A DNA stretch of 64,000 nt, taken from NCBI RefSeq assembly GCF_011927785.1, contig NZ_JAATJK010000001.1, positions 2,852,001 to 2,916,000 of the forward strand. The letters are read 5' to 3'. Under the pieces are notes generated by a model. It ran no database searches, had not been told where the DNA came from, and worked only from the letters and a program-made list of their open reading frames with translations. Source of the DNA: Micromonospora profundi. GTDB lineage: Bacteria > Actinomycetota > Actinomycetes > Mycobacteriales > Micromonosporaceae. Below, in pieces: positions 1-7,680 of the stretch. How positions within the stretch are numbered: position 1 is the stretch's first letter; every line of letters starts with the position of its first letter. The translations under genes were made by a program, and so were the position numbers.

Positions 1-431
1 ACACCGAGCGGGTTGTCCAGCAGGCCGACGCTACGCAACAGCACGAACAGCGGCAGGATGGCCACCGCGAACGGGAACATGAGGCCGATCGCGAACAACG
101 TCACCAGGAACTCGCGGCCCCGGAAGGCGTAGCGCGCGAAGACGAACGCGGCCATCGCCGCCGAGCCGACGACGATCAGGGTGCTGCTCACGGCGATGAG
201 CAGACTGTTGCCGAGCTGCCGCCAGAACACCCCGTTGCCCAGGATTTCCAGGTAGTTCGGCACCCACGGGTCGGGCCAGCCCAGCGGGTTGCTGGACAAC
301 TGGCCGTTGTCCTTGAAACCGCCGAGCACGCCGAAATACACCGGCACGACGATGAGCACGCCGACGGCGATGCAGACGAGGTGCAGCACGACGCTGCGGG
401 TCCGCTGGGCGCGGCTCGCCATGGCGGTCAT
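1..431 (-). CDS. Carbohydrate ABC transporter permease, MalG type (3' end cut by window)
   Basis: Integral membrane subunit of a sugar importer. The visible N-terminal part begins MTAMASRAQR, followed by a hydrophobic segment at about residues 14-39, a periplasmic loop with the family-typical GFKDNGQLSSNPLGWP stretch, and further helices; the EAA loop lies beyond the window edge. The start ATG at 431 overlaps the TGA of the upstream permease gene (ATGA), so the two are translationally coupled. A second ATG at 422 is an alternative start. Together with the next two genes it forms a binding protein-permease-permease operon with no ATPase visible, as is usual for actinobacterial CUT1 transporters that share a common MsiK-like ATPase (family knowledge). 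Confidence 0.9.
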   Translation of the reverse strand, partial: MTAMASRAQRTRSVVLHLVCIAVGVLIVVPVYFGVLGGFKDNGQLSSNPLGWPDPWVPNYLEILGNGVFWRQLGNSLLIAVSSTLIVVGSAAMAAFVFARYAFRGREFLVTLFAIGLMFPFAVAILPLFVLLRSVGLLDNPLG

Positions 432-1426
432 CGCTGGCCTCCCTGGGTGGTGATCGCGCCCGCCGTGTCACGACGCAGGACGATGCGTTGGTAGAACAGG
501 GCGAAGACGAGGCTCAGCAGGAACATCGTGATGCTGATGGCACTCGCGTAGCCGACCTCGAAGCGCCGGAAGCCGAACTGGTACATCGTGACGGCCAGCG
601 TCTCCGAGGAGTGGATCGGCCCGCCGCCGGTGAGCACCCACACCATGTCGAACAGTTGGATGGTGCCGATGACCGACAGGAAGATGCTGATGCGGATCGT
701 CGGGCCGAGCAGGGGCAGGGTGACATGCCGGAACGCCTGCCAGGCGCTGGCGCCGTCGGTCACCGCCGCCTCGTGCAGCTCCTTCGGGATGCCCTGCCGG
801 GCTGCCAGGAAGAGCATCATGTAGAGGCCGAAGTACTTCCAGGACACCACCATGAAGACGGCGTACAGCACGGTGTCCGGGTCGGCGAAGATGGTGCCCG
901 CGTCGGCCCCCAGCCACCGGGCGACGCCCTCCCCGAGCCCTCGGTTGGGTGAGAACACCAGGGTGAACAGGACGGCTGTGGTGACCTCGGAGAGGACGTA
1001 CGGTGCGAAGAGGATCAGCCGGTAGACGGCCCGCCCCCGAAGTGGCTGGTTGAGCAGCATGGCCAGGGCCAGCGCAACAGGAAGCTGCACGCCCAGGGAC
1101 AGCACCACCAGCACCAGGCCACGCCACAGGTCGCCGCGGAACGTCGGGTCGCCGAAGGCGCGGGTGTAGTTGTCCAACCCGATGAAGTTCTCCGGCAGGC
1201 CAAAGCCGTTCCACTTGAAGAAACTGGCGTAGCCGGCCACCACGATGGGGGCGAGGACCAGCAGTACGAACAGCGCCAGGGCCGGCGCCAGGAAAACAGC
1301 GAGGACGGTGCCCCGGCCGGGCCGGGGCTGGCGGTCGCGCTTTCGCGCGGTGCCCGGCCCCGACGCCGGCGGGTCGGTCGCCGTGTCGCCGCGCCTGTCG
1401 TCCGACACGGTCGATGGCCTGGTCAT
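428..1426 (-). CDS. Carbohydrate ABC transporter permease, MalF/UgpA type
   Basis: Membrane permease of 332 residues, normal length for a CUT1 sugar importer. It has a cytoplasmic N-terminus rich in Arg and Pro, a first helix at about 41-70, and several more helices. The EAA loop that docks the ATPase is visible near residues 214-240 as ELHEAAVTDGASAWQAF followed by the LPLLGP turn. It lies 52 bp downstream of the binding-protein gene and overlaps the following permease by 4 nt. The substrate cannot be read from the sequence; the divergent GH43 gene suggests xylo- or arabino-oligosaccharides. Confidence 0.93.
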   Translation of the reverse strand: MTRPSTVSDDRRGDTATDPPASGPGTARKRDRQPRPGRGTVLAVFLAPALALFVLLVLAPIVVAGYASFFKWNGFGLPENFIGLDNYTRAFGDPTFRGDLWRGLVLVVLSLGVQLPVALALAMLLNQPLRGRAVYRLILFAPYVLSEVTTAVLFTLVFSPNRGLGEGVARWLGADAGTIFADPDTVLYAVFMVVSWKYFGLYMMLFLAARQGIPKELHEAAVTDGASAWQAFRHVTLPLLGPTIRISIFLSVIGTIQLFDMVWVLTGGGPIHSSETLAVTMYQFGFRRFEVGYASAISITMFLLSLVFALFYQRIVLRRDTAGAITTQGGQR

Positions 1427-1478
1427 GCCTGCTCCACTCGGGTTCTACGGCCAGCTACGGATGGATGGGTGGTCACGA

Positions 1479-2774
1479 TCAGACGGTCTTTGCCACCTGC
1501 GTGATGTCCTTGACGATCGCCGCCGGCGACTTCTTGCCGGCGATGATCTCCGCGACGCTGTCGTTGATCTGCTGTCCGAGTGCGGGCGCGTACGCCTGGT
1601 CGAGGTAGAGCTGGAAGCCGGTGTTCTTGGACAGGGCCTCCGCGACGACCTTGTTGTTGGCGTCGCTGACGGCCGAGGTGGCGTCCTTGACCGTGGGCAG
1701 CACGGCTCCGGTCTGGGCGGACCGCTTCTGGTTCTCGACGCTGAGCAGGAACTTCAGGAAGTCGATGGTGGCCGCCGGAGCGTCCTTGCCGACCGCGAAG
1801 CCGTTGCCGCCGCCGAAGACCTCGGTCGCGGCGCCCTTGCCGCCGTCCACGGCGGGGAACGGGAAGAAGCCGAGCTTGTCGCCGAGACCCTTCTTGCTGG
1901 TGGAGCTGGACCCCTGCACCGCCGGCGCCCACTGCCCCATCAGCTCCATGCCGGCATTGCCGTTGCCCATGGTGGCGGCCTGGCCGTCGGGCGAGCCGTA
2001 CTCGGCGCCCAGGAAGCCCTTCTGGAACGGCTGCAGGTCGACGAGTTCCTTGAGCCGCTCACCGGCGGCGACCAGGTCGGGGGTGTCGAAGTTCTTGCTG
2101 TCCACGGCCTTCTGCAGCGCGTCGACACCACCGATGCGCATGGCCAGGTACGACCAGTAGAAGTGGGCCGGCCACTTGTCCTTGCCGGCGAGCGCGACCG
2201 GGGTGATGCCTGCGGCCTTGAGCTTGCGGACCGCGTCGAGCACGCCGTTCCAGGTGGTGGGGGTCTCGGTGATGCCGGCGCGGGTGAAGAGTTCCTTGTT
2301 GTACCAGAACCCGACCATGCCGATGTCGAACGGGATGCCGTAGATCTTGCCGTCGATCGTGTACGGCTGCATGGCGGCGGGCAGGATGCCGCTGACCAGG
2401 TCCTTCACGTCGTCGGTGAGGTCCTTGACCAGGCCCGCGTCCACCTGCTGCTTGAGCACGCCGCCACCCCAGGACTGGAACAGGTCCGGCGGGTCGCCGG
2501 CCTGGGTGGCGGTGGTGAGCTTGGCCTTGAACGCCTCGTTCTCCAGGGGCTGGATGGTGAACGTGACGTTGCTGTGCGCGGCCTTGTACTCCTCGGACAG
2601 CGCGGCCCACACGGGCAGCATCGGTTCGGTGTTCTGGATGTGCCACCAGTTGATGGTCTGCGGGGCGTTCGGGTCGCTCGACGCTTCGTCGCCGCTGCAC
2701 GCGCTGAGCAGGTAGGCACCGGCGCCGGCACCGGCGAGGCCGAGCAGCGTTCGGCGGGTGAGGTGGGTGGTCAT
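1479..2774 (-). CDS. Extracellular sugar-binding lipoprotein of an ABC importer
   Basis: Solute-binding protein of 431 residues. The N-terminus has a twin Arg (RR at 7-8), a hydrophobic core and a lipobox LLSAC with the lipidated Cys at about residue 26, so it is exported and membrane anchored. The mature part has the family-1 extracellular binding protein pattern (INWWHIQNTEP, later AATEVFGGGNGFAV). It is the first gene of the importer operon and is transcribed away from the GH43 gene across a 250-bp intergenic region. It would deliver oligosaccharide to the two permeases. Exact ligand unknown. Confidence 0.92.
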   Translation of the reverse strand: MTTHLTRRTLLGLAGAGAGAYLLSACSGDEASSDPNAPQTINWWHIQNTEPMLPVWAALSEEYKAAHSNVTFTIQPLENEAFKAKLTTATQAGDPPDLFQSWGGGVLKQQVDAGLVKDLTDDVKDLVSGILPAAMQPYTIDGKIYGIPFDIGMVGFWYNKELFTRAGITETPTTWNGVLDAVRKLKAAGITPVALAGKDKWPAHFYWSYLAMRIGGVDALQKAVDSKNFDTPDLVAAGERLKELVDLQPFQKGFLGAEYGSPDGQAATMGNGNAGMELMGQWAPAVQGSSSTSKKGLGDKLGFFPFPAVDGGKGAATEVFGGGNGFAVGKDAPAATIDFLKFLLSVENQKRSAQTGAVLPTVKDATSAVSDANNKVVAEALSKNTGFQLYLDQAYAPALGQQINDSVAEIIAGKKSPAAIVKDITQVAKTV

Positions 2775-2843
2775 GATCCATCCCTTCGGGACTCACTGAG
2801 GGTGCGGAAACGCCGGCCAGGCCGGCACGGTTCAGGCCTGGAT

Positions 2844-3000
2844 CTCCGGAACTTTCAATGCTTCTTCGGTGTTACCGATCGATGGCCGGCACGCTACGAG
2901 CTGTTTCGGCGGCGGTCAAGACCCCTGTCCAGCCGGGAAAAGACCGACTAACGTAGTGAAGACTTCCTATGGCTTGGTACCGCATAATTTCCGGAAGTTC
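2844..3000. promoter_or_regulatory. Divergent promoter region with two TCCGGAA-centred elements
   Basis: Between the importer operon and the GH43 gene are CTCCGGAACTTTC (2844-2856) and TTTCCGGAAGTTC (2988-3000). Both are centred on TCCGGAA and each sits near one of the two starts, which fits operator sites for a shared LacI/ROK-type sugar regulator. A similar TTCCGGAA palindrome occurs upstream of the CE4 deacetylase gene at 23037-23046. Operator function is inferred. Confidence 0.4.
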
Positions 3001-3024
3001 ATAAACCCGCACAGAGGAGCCCTC

Positions 3025-4650
3025 GTGTCGATCGACACCGCTGACGTGGCGACCGCTGCCTGGTCGATCCGCAACCCCGTCCTCGCCGGGTTCCACCCGG
3101 ATCCGTCGATCCTGCGCGTCGGCGACGACTTCTACCTGGCCACCTCGACCTTCGAGTGGTATCCGGGAGTCCGCGTGCACCACTCGCGCGACCTCGTCAA
3201 CTGGCGCACCCTGGGCGGGATCATCACCGACCGCCGCCTGCTCGACCTGCGTGGCTGCGGCGACTCCAACGGTGTGTGGGCGCCCGACCTGACGTACCAC
3301 GACGGCGAGTTTCACCTCGTTTACAGCGACGTGGCCAGCTTCGCCAGCGGCTACTGGGACCCCCAGAACTTCCTGGTGACCGCGCCCGACATCGCCGGAC
3401 CCTGGTCGGATCCGGTGAAACTGCACGGCCGTGGGTTCGACGCCGCGCTGTTCCACGACGACGACGGCACCACGTGGCTGCTGAGCATGAGCGCCGACTG
3501 GCGACCCGGCCGGGACCGCTTCGGCGGCATCGAGATCCAGCAGTACGACCGGGCCACGCGCCGTCTCGTCGGGCGGCCCCGGATGCTGTTCATGGGCACG
3601 TCGGTGGGGGTCACCGAGGGCCCGCACCTCTACCGCCACGACGGCTGGTACTGGCTGATCACCGCCGAGGGCGGCACCAGCTGGGAGCACCAGGTCACCG
3701 TCGCGCGGTCGCGGGAGCTGTTCGGGCCGTACGAGGTGGACCCGGACGGGCCGATGCTCACCTCCGTCGGCCGCCCCGATCTGCCGTTGCAGAAGGCGGG
3801 TCACGGCAGCCTGGTCCGCACCCCGGACGGCGGTTGGTATCTGGCGCACCTGGTGGGTCGTCCCTACTCGCCGCTGGGCAACTGCGTGTTGGGCCGCGAG
3901 ACCGCCATCCAGCGGGTCGAGTGGCCGGAGGGTGGCTGGCCCCGGGTGGCCGGAGGTGTTCCGGCGGAGCAGGTCGTCGCCCCCGACCTGCCCCCGCACC
4001 CGTGGCCGGCGGAGCCCGCCACCGACCACTTCGACGAGCCCGAGCTGGGTCATTGCTGGTCGACGCTGCGGCGTCCGGCCACCGCGGACTGGGTCGACCT
4101 GCGCTCGCGCCCGTCGCACCTGCGGGTTCACGGGGGGCAGTCGCCGGTGGGGCGTCAGACCCCGAGCCTTGTGGCACGGCGCGTCGGCGCCACGCACTGC
4201 TCGCTGGAGACGACTGTCGAGTTCGACCCGATCGACCACCGTCAGCTCGCCGGGATCACCGCCTACTACAACACCCTGAACTGGCACCACCTCTACCTGA
4301 CCCGCGCCGACGACGGGCGCGCGGTGCTGGAGTTGCTCAGCTCCGACAACGGCCGGCGCACCGCGTACCCGGAGTTGACCGTCGACGTCGACGGCGTCAC
4401 CCGGGTCGGCCTACGCGCGGTGTTCGACGGGCCGGTGGTGCGCTTCGACTACGACCTCGGCGCCGGCTGGCAGCGGCTCCCCGTCGACCTGGACGCGACC
4501 ATCCTGTCCGACGAGCACGCGGCGCTGATCATCGACGGTGAGCCGGCGGCGTGGGGCTTCACCGGGGCGTTCCTCGGCCTCTGGGTGCAGGATCTCGGCG
4601 GCGACGGCGTGTATGCCGACTTCGACCTGGCCACCTATCAGGAGCACTGA
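3025..4650 (+). CDS. Glycoside hydrolase family 43 (beta-xylosidase / alpha-arabinofuranosidase type)
   Basis: Predicted to hydrolyse xylosidic or arabinosidic links of imported oligosaccharides. It has no signal peptide, so it is probably cytoplasmic. The GTG start at 3025 is chosen because GAGGAG lies 5 nt upstream and the N-terminus then matches the family; the open frame extends further upstream. The five-blade propeller holds the expected acidic residues: Asp in FHPDPSI, Asp in VWAPDL and Glu in TEGPHL. From about residue 335 a C-terminal beta-sandwich begins (DHFDEPELGHCW), typical of GH43 xylosidases. About 541 residues. It is divergent from the importer, so uptake and hydrolysis are likely co-regulated. 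Confidence 0.92.
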   Translation: MSIDTADVATAAWSIRNPVLAGFHPDPSILRVGDDFYLATSTFEWYPGVRVHHSRDLVNWRTLGGIITDRRLLDLRGCGDSNGVWAPDLTYHDGEFHLVYSDVASFASGYWDPQNFLVTAPDIAGPWSDPVKLHGRGFDAALFHDDDGTTWLLSMSADWRPGRDRFGGIEIQQYDRATRRLVGRPRMLFMGTSVGVTEGPHLYRHDGWYWLITAEGGTSWEHQVTVARSRELFGPYEVDPDGPMLTSVGRPDLPLQKAGHGSLVRTPDGGWYLAHLVGRPYSPLGNCVLGRETAIQRVEWPEGGWPRVAGGVPAEQVVAPDLPPHPWPAEPATDHFDEPELGHCWSTLRRPATADWVDLRSRPSHLRVHGGQSPVGRQTPSLVARRVGATHCSLETTVEFDPIDHRQLAGITAYYNTLNWHHLYLTRADDGRAVLELLSSDNGRRTAYPELTVDVDGVTRVGLRAVFDGPVVRFDYDLGAGWQRLPVDLDATILSDEHAALIIDGEPAAWGFTGAFLGLWVQDLGGDGVYADFDLATYQEH

Positions 4651-4661
4651 CGACGGGGGGT

Positions 4662-4695
4662 GCCGACCGGGGAAGCGATCCTTCTCCCGGTCGGC
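4662..4695 (+). terminator. Hairpin after the GH43 gene
   Basis: GCCGACCGGG at 4662-4671 pairs with CCCGGTCGGC at 4686-4695, 12 nt after the stop codon, and GGAAG/CTTCT extends the stem imperfectly. There is no long T run, as is common in high-GC actinomycetes. Confidence 0.65.
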
Positions 4696-4744
4696 GCCGC
4701 AACGTGGCCGGCGGATTGAACGTTTGACGTCGCATCGACGTACT

Positions 4745-4766
4745 GGTAACTGTTAATACAGTTTCC
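4745..4766. promoter_or_regulatory. Palindromic operator candidate upstream of the chitosanase gene
   Basis: AACTGT-TAAT-ACAGTT (4748-4763) is a perfect 6-bp inverted repeat, extended by GG at 4745-4746 and CC at 4765-4766. It lies about 80 bp before the chitosanase start, in an A/T-rich stretch likely to hold the promoter. Actinobacterial chitosanase genes are known to be controlled by ROK-type repressors; this site is a plausible target, by inference. Confidence 0.45.
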
Positions 4767-4843
4767 TTATTCTTGCGACGTCCACCGGGCCGACACGCCA
4801 CCGGCCGGCCCGCGGTGCGCCGCTGCATCCCCCAAGGAGCACC

Positions 4844-6046
4844 ATGGTGCGCACGAGGACAACCGCCTACGCCGTGGGCGCGCTGCTGATCGGCGTCGCG
4901 GCGGTCGGCTACGGCCTGCCGTCAGCCAGCGCCGCGACCGCCGGCCCGATCACCGGCCTCGGCGGCAAGTGCGTCGACGTCGCCGCCGCCAACACGGCCA
5001 ACGGCACGCCGATCCAGCTCTACGACTGCAACGGCACAGCAGCCCAGACGTGGACGGTCGGCAACACCGACAACTCCATCCGCGCGCTCGGCAAGTGCCT
5101 GGACGTCACCGCCGCGTCGAGCGCCGACGGCGCGAAGGTGCAGCTGTACGACTGCAACAACACCGGTGCCCAGAGGTGGACGGCAAGCAACGGCGCGCTC
5201 GTCAACACCGGCTCCGGCAAGTGCCTCGACGTCACCGACCGCAACACGGCAAACGGCACTCGGTTGCAGATCTGGACCTGCTCGGGCACCACGAACCAAC
5301 GCTGGACGCTCCCCGGTGGCGGCACCCCCACCCCCACCACGCCGACGGGCGTCAACCTCGACGACCCGGCGAAGAAGGACGTCGCCATGCAACTCGTCTC
5401 GGCGGCGGAAAACTCCTCCCTCGACTGGCGCGCGCAGTTCTCCTACATCGAGGACATCGGCGACGGGCGGGGCTACACGGCCGGCATCATCGGGTTCTGC
5501 TCCGGTACCGGCGACATGCTCGAACTGGTCGAGGCGTACACCCGCGCCAAGCCGGGCAACGTGCTTGCCGCTTACCTGCCGGCTCTGCGTGCCGTCAACG
5601 GCACGGACTCGCACGCGGGCCTCGACCCGAACTTCCCCCGCGACTGGCGGACCGCGGCCACCGACTCGGCGTTCCGGGCCGCGCAGGAGGCCGAGCGGGA
5701 CCGGGTGTACTTCAACCCGTCGGTACGCGACGGCAAGAACGACCAGGTCCGGGCGCTCGGCCAGTTCGCCTACTACGACGCGGCGGTGATGCACGGGTAC
5801 GAGGGCATGCGTCAGATCCGCAGCCGCGCCCTCACCCGCGCGAAGCCACCGGCCCAGGGTGGCGACGAGCGGACCTGGCTCAACGCGTTCCTCGACGAGC
5901 GGGTCATCGAGATGCGCAAGGAGGCCGCCCACTCGGACACGTCGCGCGTCGACACGGCCCAGCGGGTGTTCCTCAACAACGGCAATTTCGACCTGAACAC
6001 CCCGTTGGTGTTCGCTGTCTACGGCGACCAGTTCCGGATCGGCTAG
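4844..6046 (+). CDS. csn: Secreted chitosanase, GH46, with N-terminal ricin-type CBM13
   Basis: Endo-chitosanase exported by a Sec signal peptide (about residues 1-30, ending ASA-AT). Residues 34-150 form a ricin B-type trefoil with three QxW-like repeats (AAQTWTV, GAQRWTA, TNQRWTL). A short Thr-Pro linker leads to the GH46 catalytic domain from about 170. The catalytic Glu189 (SAAENSSLDW) and Asp207 (EDIGDGRGYT) have the spacing of E22/D40 in the Streptomyces N174 enzyme. 400 residues. Start ATG at 4844 follows AAGGAG. The palindrome at 4745-4766 and the hairpin at 6071-6099 delimit a single-gene transcript. Confidence 0.96.
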   Translation: MVRTRTTAYAVGALLIGVAAVGYGLPSASAATAGPITGLGGKCVDVAAANTANGTPIQLYDCNGTAAQTWTVGNTDNSIRALGKCLDVTAASSADGAKVQLYDCNNTGAQRWTASNGALVNTGSGKCLDVTDRNTANGTRLQIWTCSGTTNQRWTLPGGGTPTPTTPTGVNLDDPAKKDVAMQLVSAAENSSLDWRAQFSYIEDIGDGRGYTAGIIGFCSGTGDMLELVEAYTRAKPGNVLAAYLPALRAVNGTDSHAGLDPNFPRDWRTAATDSAFRAAQEAERDRVYFNPSVRDGKNDQVRALGQFAYYDAAVMHGYEGMRQIRSRALTRAKPPAQGGDERTWLNAFLDERVIEMRKEAAHSDTSRVDTAQRVFLNNGNFDLNTPLVFAVYGDQFRIG

Positions 6047-6070
6047 ACCCCCACCGGCACTCGCACGACG

Positions 6071-6099
6071 CTCAGGGCGCCGCCTCGCGGCGCCCTGAG
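6071..6099 (+). terminator. Terminator of the chitosanase gene
   Basis: Perfect 13-bp inverted repeat, CTCAGGGCGCCGC (6071-6083) and GCGGCGCCCTGAG (6087-6099), with a 3-nt loop, 24 nt after the stop codon. Confidence 0.8.
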
Positions 6100-6125
6100 C
6101 TGTTTGCCGTGACCGGGCACACGTC

Positions 6126-6156
6126 TTGCCTTGACGCTGGCGACAAGGTTTAGCGT
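6126..6156 (+). promoter_or_regulatory. MerR-type promoter with 19-bp spacer
   Basis: A -35 TTGCCT (6126-6131) and -10 TAGCGT (6151-6156) are separated by 19 bp, the lengthened spacing used by MerR-family activators. The inverted repeat CCTTG (6129-6133) / CAAGG (6144-6148) lies between them. This fits autoregulation of the downstream MerR-thioredoxin pair. Confidence 0.6.
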
Positions 6157-6186
6157 TGGCCCCACGAGCTGGTCGAGGAGGTCGCG

Positions 6187-6579
6187 ATGCTGATCGGCGA
6201 GCTGGCGGAACGGGCCGGCACGAGCACCCGCACGCTGCGCTACTACGAGGCGCACGGGTTGGTACGGCCGCAGCGCTCGGCAAACGGCTACCGCGTCTAC
6301 GACGAGGCGGAGCTGCGGGTCGTCCGGGAGATCCGGGCGCTGCTGGACGTGGGTTTCGGCCTCGACGACGTCCGCCCGTTCGTGGCCTGCCTGCGGGCGG
6401 GCAACACCTCCGGCGACGTCTGCCCGGACTCGGTGCTTGTGCTGCGACGCAAGCTCGCGGAGGTCGACGACTACCTCGAACGGCTCGGCGACGTACGCCG
6501 GCAGTTGCACGACCAACTCACCCACGCCATCGCCCACCGGGAGGAAACATGCCCCAGGAAACGGCAGTCGGCTCGCTGA
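6187..6579 (+). CDS. MerR-family transcriptional regulator
   Basis: 130 residues. The N-terminal winged helix-turn-helix shows the MerR signature TSTRTLRYYEAHGLVRPQR, followed by a long dimerisation helix. Cys residues in VACLRAG, GDVCPDS and EETCPRK could sense thiol oxidation or metal, but the spacing does not match a known MerR metal site. GAGGAGG lies before the ATG. The 3' end overlaps the thioredoxin gene by 31 nt, so the pair is co-transcribed and probably co-regulated through the promoter at 6126-6156. Confidence 0.92.
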   Translation: MLIGELAERAGTSTRTLRYYEAHGLVRPQRSANGYRVYDEAELRVVREIRALLDVGFGLDDVRPFVACLRAGNTSGDVCPDSVLVLRRKLAEVDDYLERLGDVRRQLHDQLTHAIAHREETCPRKRQSAR

Positions 6580-6896
6580 TCACCGTCACCGACGACACGT
6601 TCGCCGAGCTGGTCCTGGCCAGCGAACGACCAGTGGTGGTCGACTTCTGGGCGGACTGGTGCCCGCCCTGCAAGATGATCGAAAAGAGTCTCGCCGAGCT
6701 GGCGGGAGAGTTCGGCGACCGGATGGTGGTGGCCAAGCTCAACAGCGACGACAATCCCCGGACCACGCGCGCCTACGCCGTCATGTCCCTGCCGACGCTT
6801 CTGGTGTTCCGGCGCGGCGAGGTCGTCGGCTCGATCGTCGGGTCCAGGCCGAAGACCTATCTGCGACAGACCCTGACCACGCACGCCGGCCTCTGA
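6549..6896 (+). CDS. trxA: Thioredoxin with CPPC active site
   Basis: 115-residue thioredoxin-fold disulfide reductase. The active-site motif is WADWCPPCK at about residues 34-42 in place of the usual CGPC; the cis-Pro is in MSLPTLLVF. The Pro for Gly change usually shifts redox potential (family knowledge). The gene starts inside the end of the MerR gene in another frame, with AGGA a few bases before the ATG. It is probably an auxiliary thioredoxin induced by the neighbouring regulator rather than the housekeeping one. Confidence 0.93.
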   Translation: MPQETAVGSLITVTDDTFAELVLASERPVVVDFWADWCPPCKMIEKSLAELAGEFGDRMVVAKLNSDDNPRTTRAYAVMSLPTLLVFRRGEVVGSIVGSRPKTYLRQTLTTHAGL

Positions 6897-6899
6897 CGG

Positions 6900-7583
6900 T
6901 CAGCGCCTGCCGAGTTCGGCCTCCAGCCGCTGGATGAGCGTCTTGCGGCCCTTGCCGTCACGTTCGGTGCGCAGGGCCGCCCGGAGCTGGCGCGTGTCAA
7001 GGCCACGAACGAGCTTGGCCGCCTCGGCGACAGGCATCTCCGACATCCGGCCGCCCGTCCGGGCAGCCTTTCGCGGCTGCTTGGCCGGGCCGGCGGAGTC
7101 CCTGCGCGCCCGCTTGGCGGGGCCGGTGACGTCCCTGCGCGCCTGCTTGGCCGGGCTGGTGGCGTCCTTGCGCGCCCGCTTGGCCGGGCTGGTGGCGTCC
7201 TTGCGCGCCCGCTTGGCCGGGCCGGTGTTGGCGACGTACTGCCTGCCGGAGCGGGACGCTTCACGCTTCTTCGTGTCGGTCGCGCGCATCTGACTGTCCG
7301 ACAGCTCGTCCCAGGCACGCTTGGGCAGGTACCGACTTGTCGTACCGCCCCGGCGGGCGCGGGTGTCGCCCTCCTTGGTCTGCCAGTTCTCGTTGCCCCA
7401 GCGCTGGAGGGACTTCTGCCGCTCGTCCTTTTCGCCAAGGAATCCGCCGCCGCGCCGCTTGTACTCCTGCGTGAGCAGCTGCGACTTGCGAGCCGACCAC
7501 TGGCCCTTCCTACCGCCCTTGTCGGATGCCTTGATCTCTTCCTTGATCTGCTCCCGGAGCTCGGGCTTCGTGTACCGCGCCAT
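6900..7583 (-). CDS. DUF5872-like basic protein with histone H1-like repeats
   Basis: 227 residues, very rich in Lys, Arg, Ala and Pro. Residues 1-115 form a conserved-looking domain (RYTKPELREQIKEEIKASDK, WSARKSQLLTQEYK, GFLGEKDERQKSLQRWGNENW). Residues 122-165 are four tandem 11-residue repeats of the form PAKRARKDATS, resembling the C-terminal tails of bacterial H1-like proteins. The last 45 residues (AKLVRGLDTRQLRAALRTERDGKGRKTLIQRLEAE) look like a small helical SAP/Rho-N-type fold. Nucleic-acid binding is inferred from composition. It ends 4 bp from the thioredoxin stop, tail to tail. Confidence 0.8.
   Translation of the reverse strand: MARYTKPELREQIKEEIKASDKGGRKGQWSARKSQLLTQEYKRRGGGFLGEKDERQKSLQRWGNENWQTKEGDTRARRGGTTSRYLPKRAWDELSDSQMRATDTKKREASRSGRQYVANTGPAKRARKDATSPAKRARKDATSPAKQARRDVTGPAKRARRDSAGPAKQPRKAARTGGRMSEMPVAEAAKLVRGLDTRQLRAALRTERDGKGRKTLIQRLEAELGRR
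7089..7220 (-). repeat. Four tandem 33-bp repeats coding PAKRARKDATS-type units
   Basis: Four in-frame 33-bp units with few substitutions. Two adjacent copies (coding PAKRARKDATS twice) are nearly identical at the DNA level. Because 33 is a multiple of three, changes in copy number keep the frame. Confidence 0.85.
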
Positions 7584-7632
7584 GGCTCGCAGCTACCCGG
7601 GACCGCGCCGGCTATGCCTCCGGCACGCCGTG

Positions 7633-7663
7633 TTGACCTCAACCGGACACGAGGTTCTAGCCT
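7633..7663 (+). promoter_or_regulatory. SoxR/MerR-like promoter of the ABC exporter gene
   Basis: TTGACC (7633-7638) and TAGCCT (7658-7663) are separated by 19 bp. Within the spacer ACCTC (7636-7640) and GAGGT (7651-7655) form the inverted repeat, the arrangement of SoxR boxes (CCTCAA...TTGAGG), although the right half reads CGAGG. GGAGG at 7670-7674 is the ribosome binding site for the gene starting at 7681. Confidence 0.55.
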
Positions 7664-7680
7664 CCTTGCGGAGGTACGGA

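Noticed and set aside
1245..2951. A plus-strand open frame across the sugar-binding protein gene.
   Set aside because: Antisense shadow; the minus strand encodes a clear lipoprotein with lipobox.
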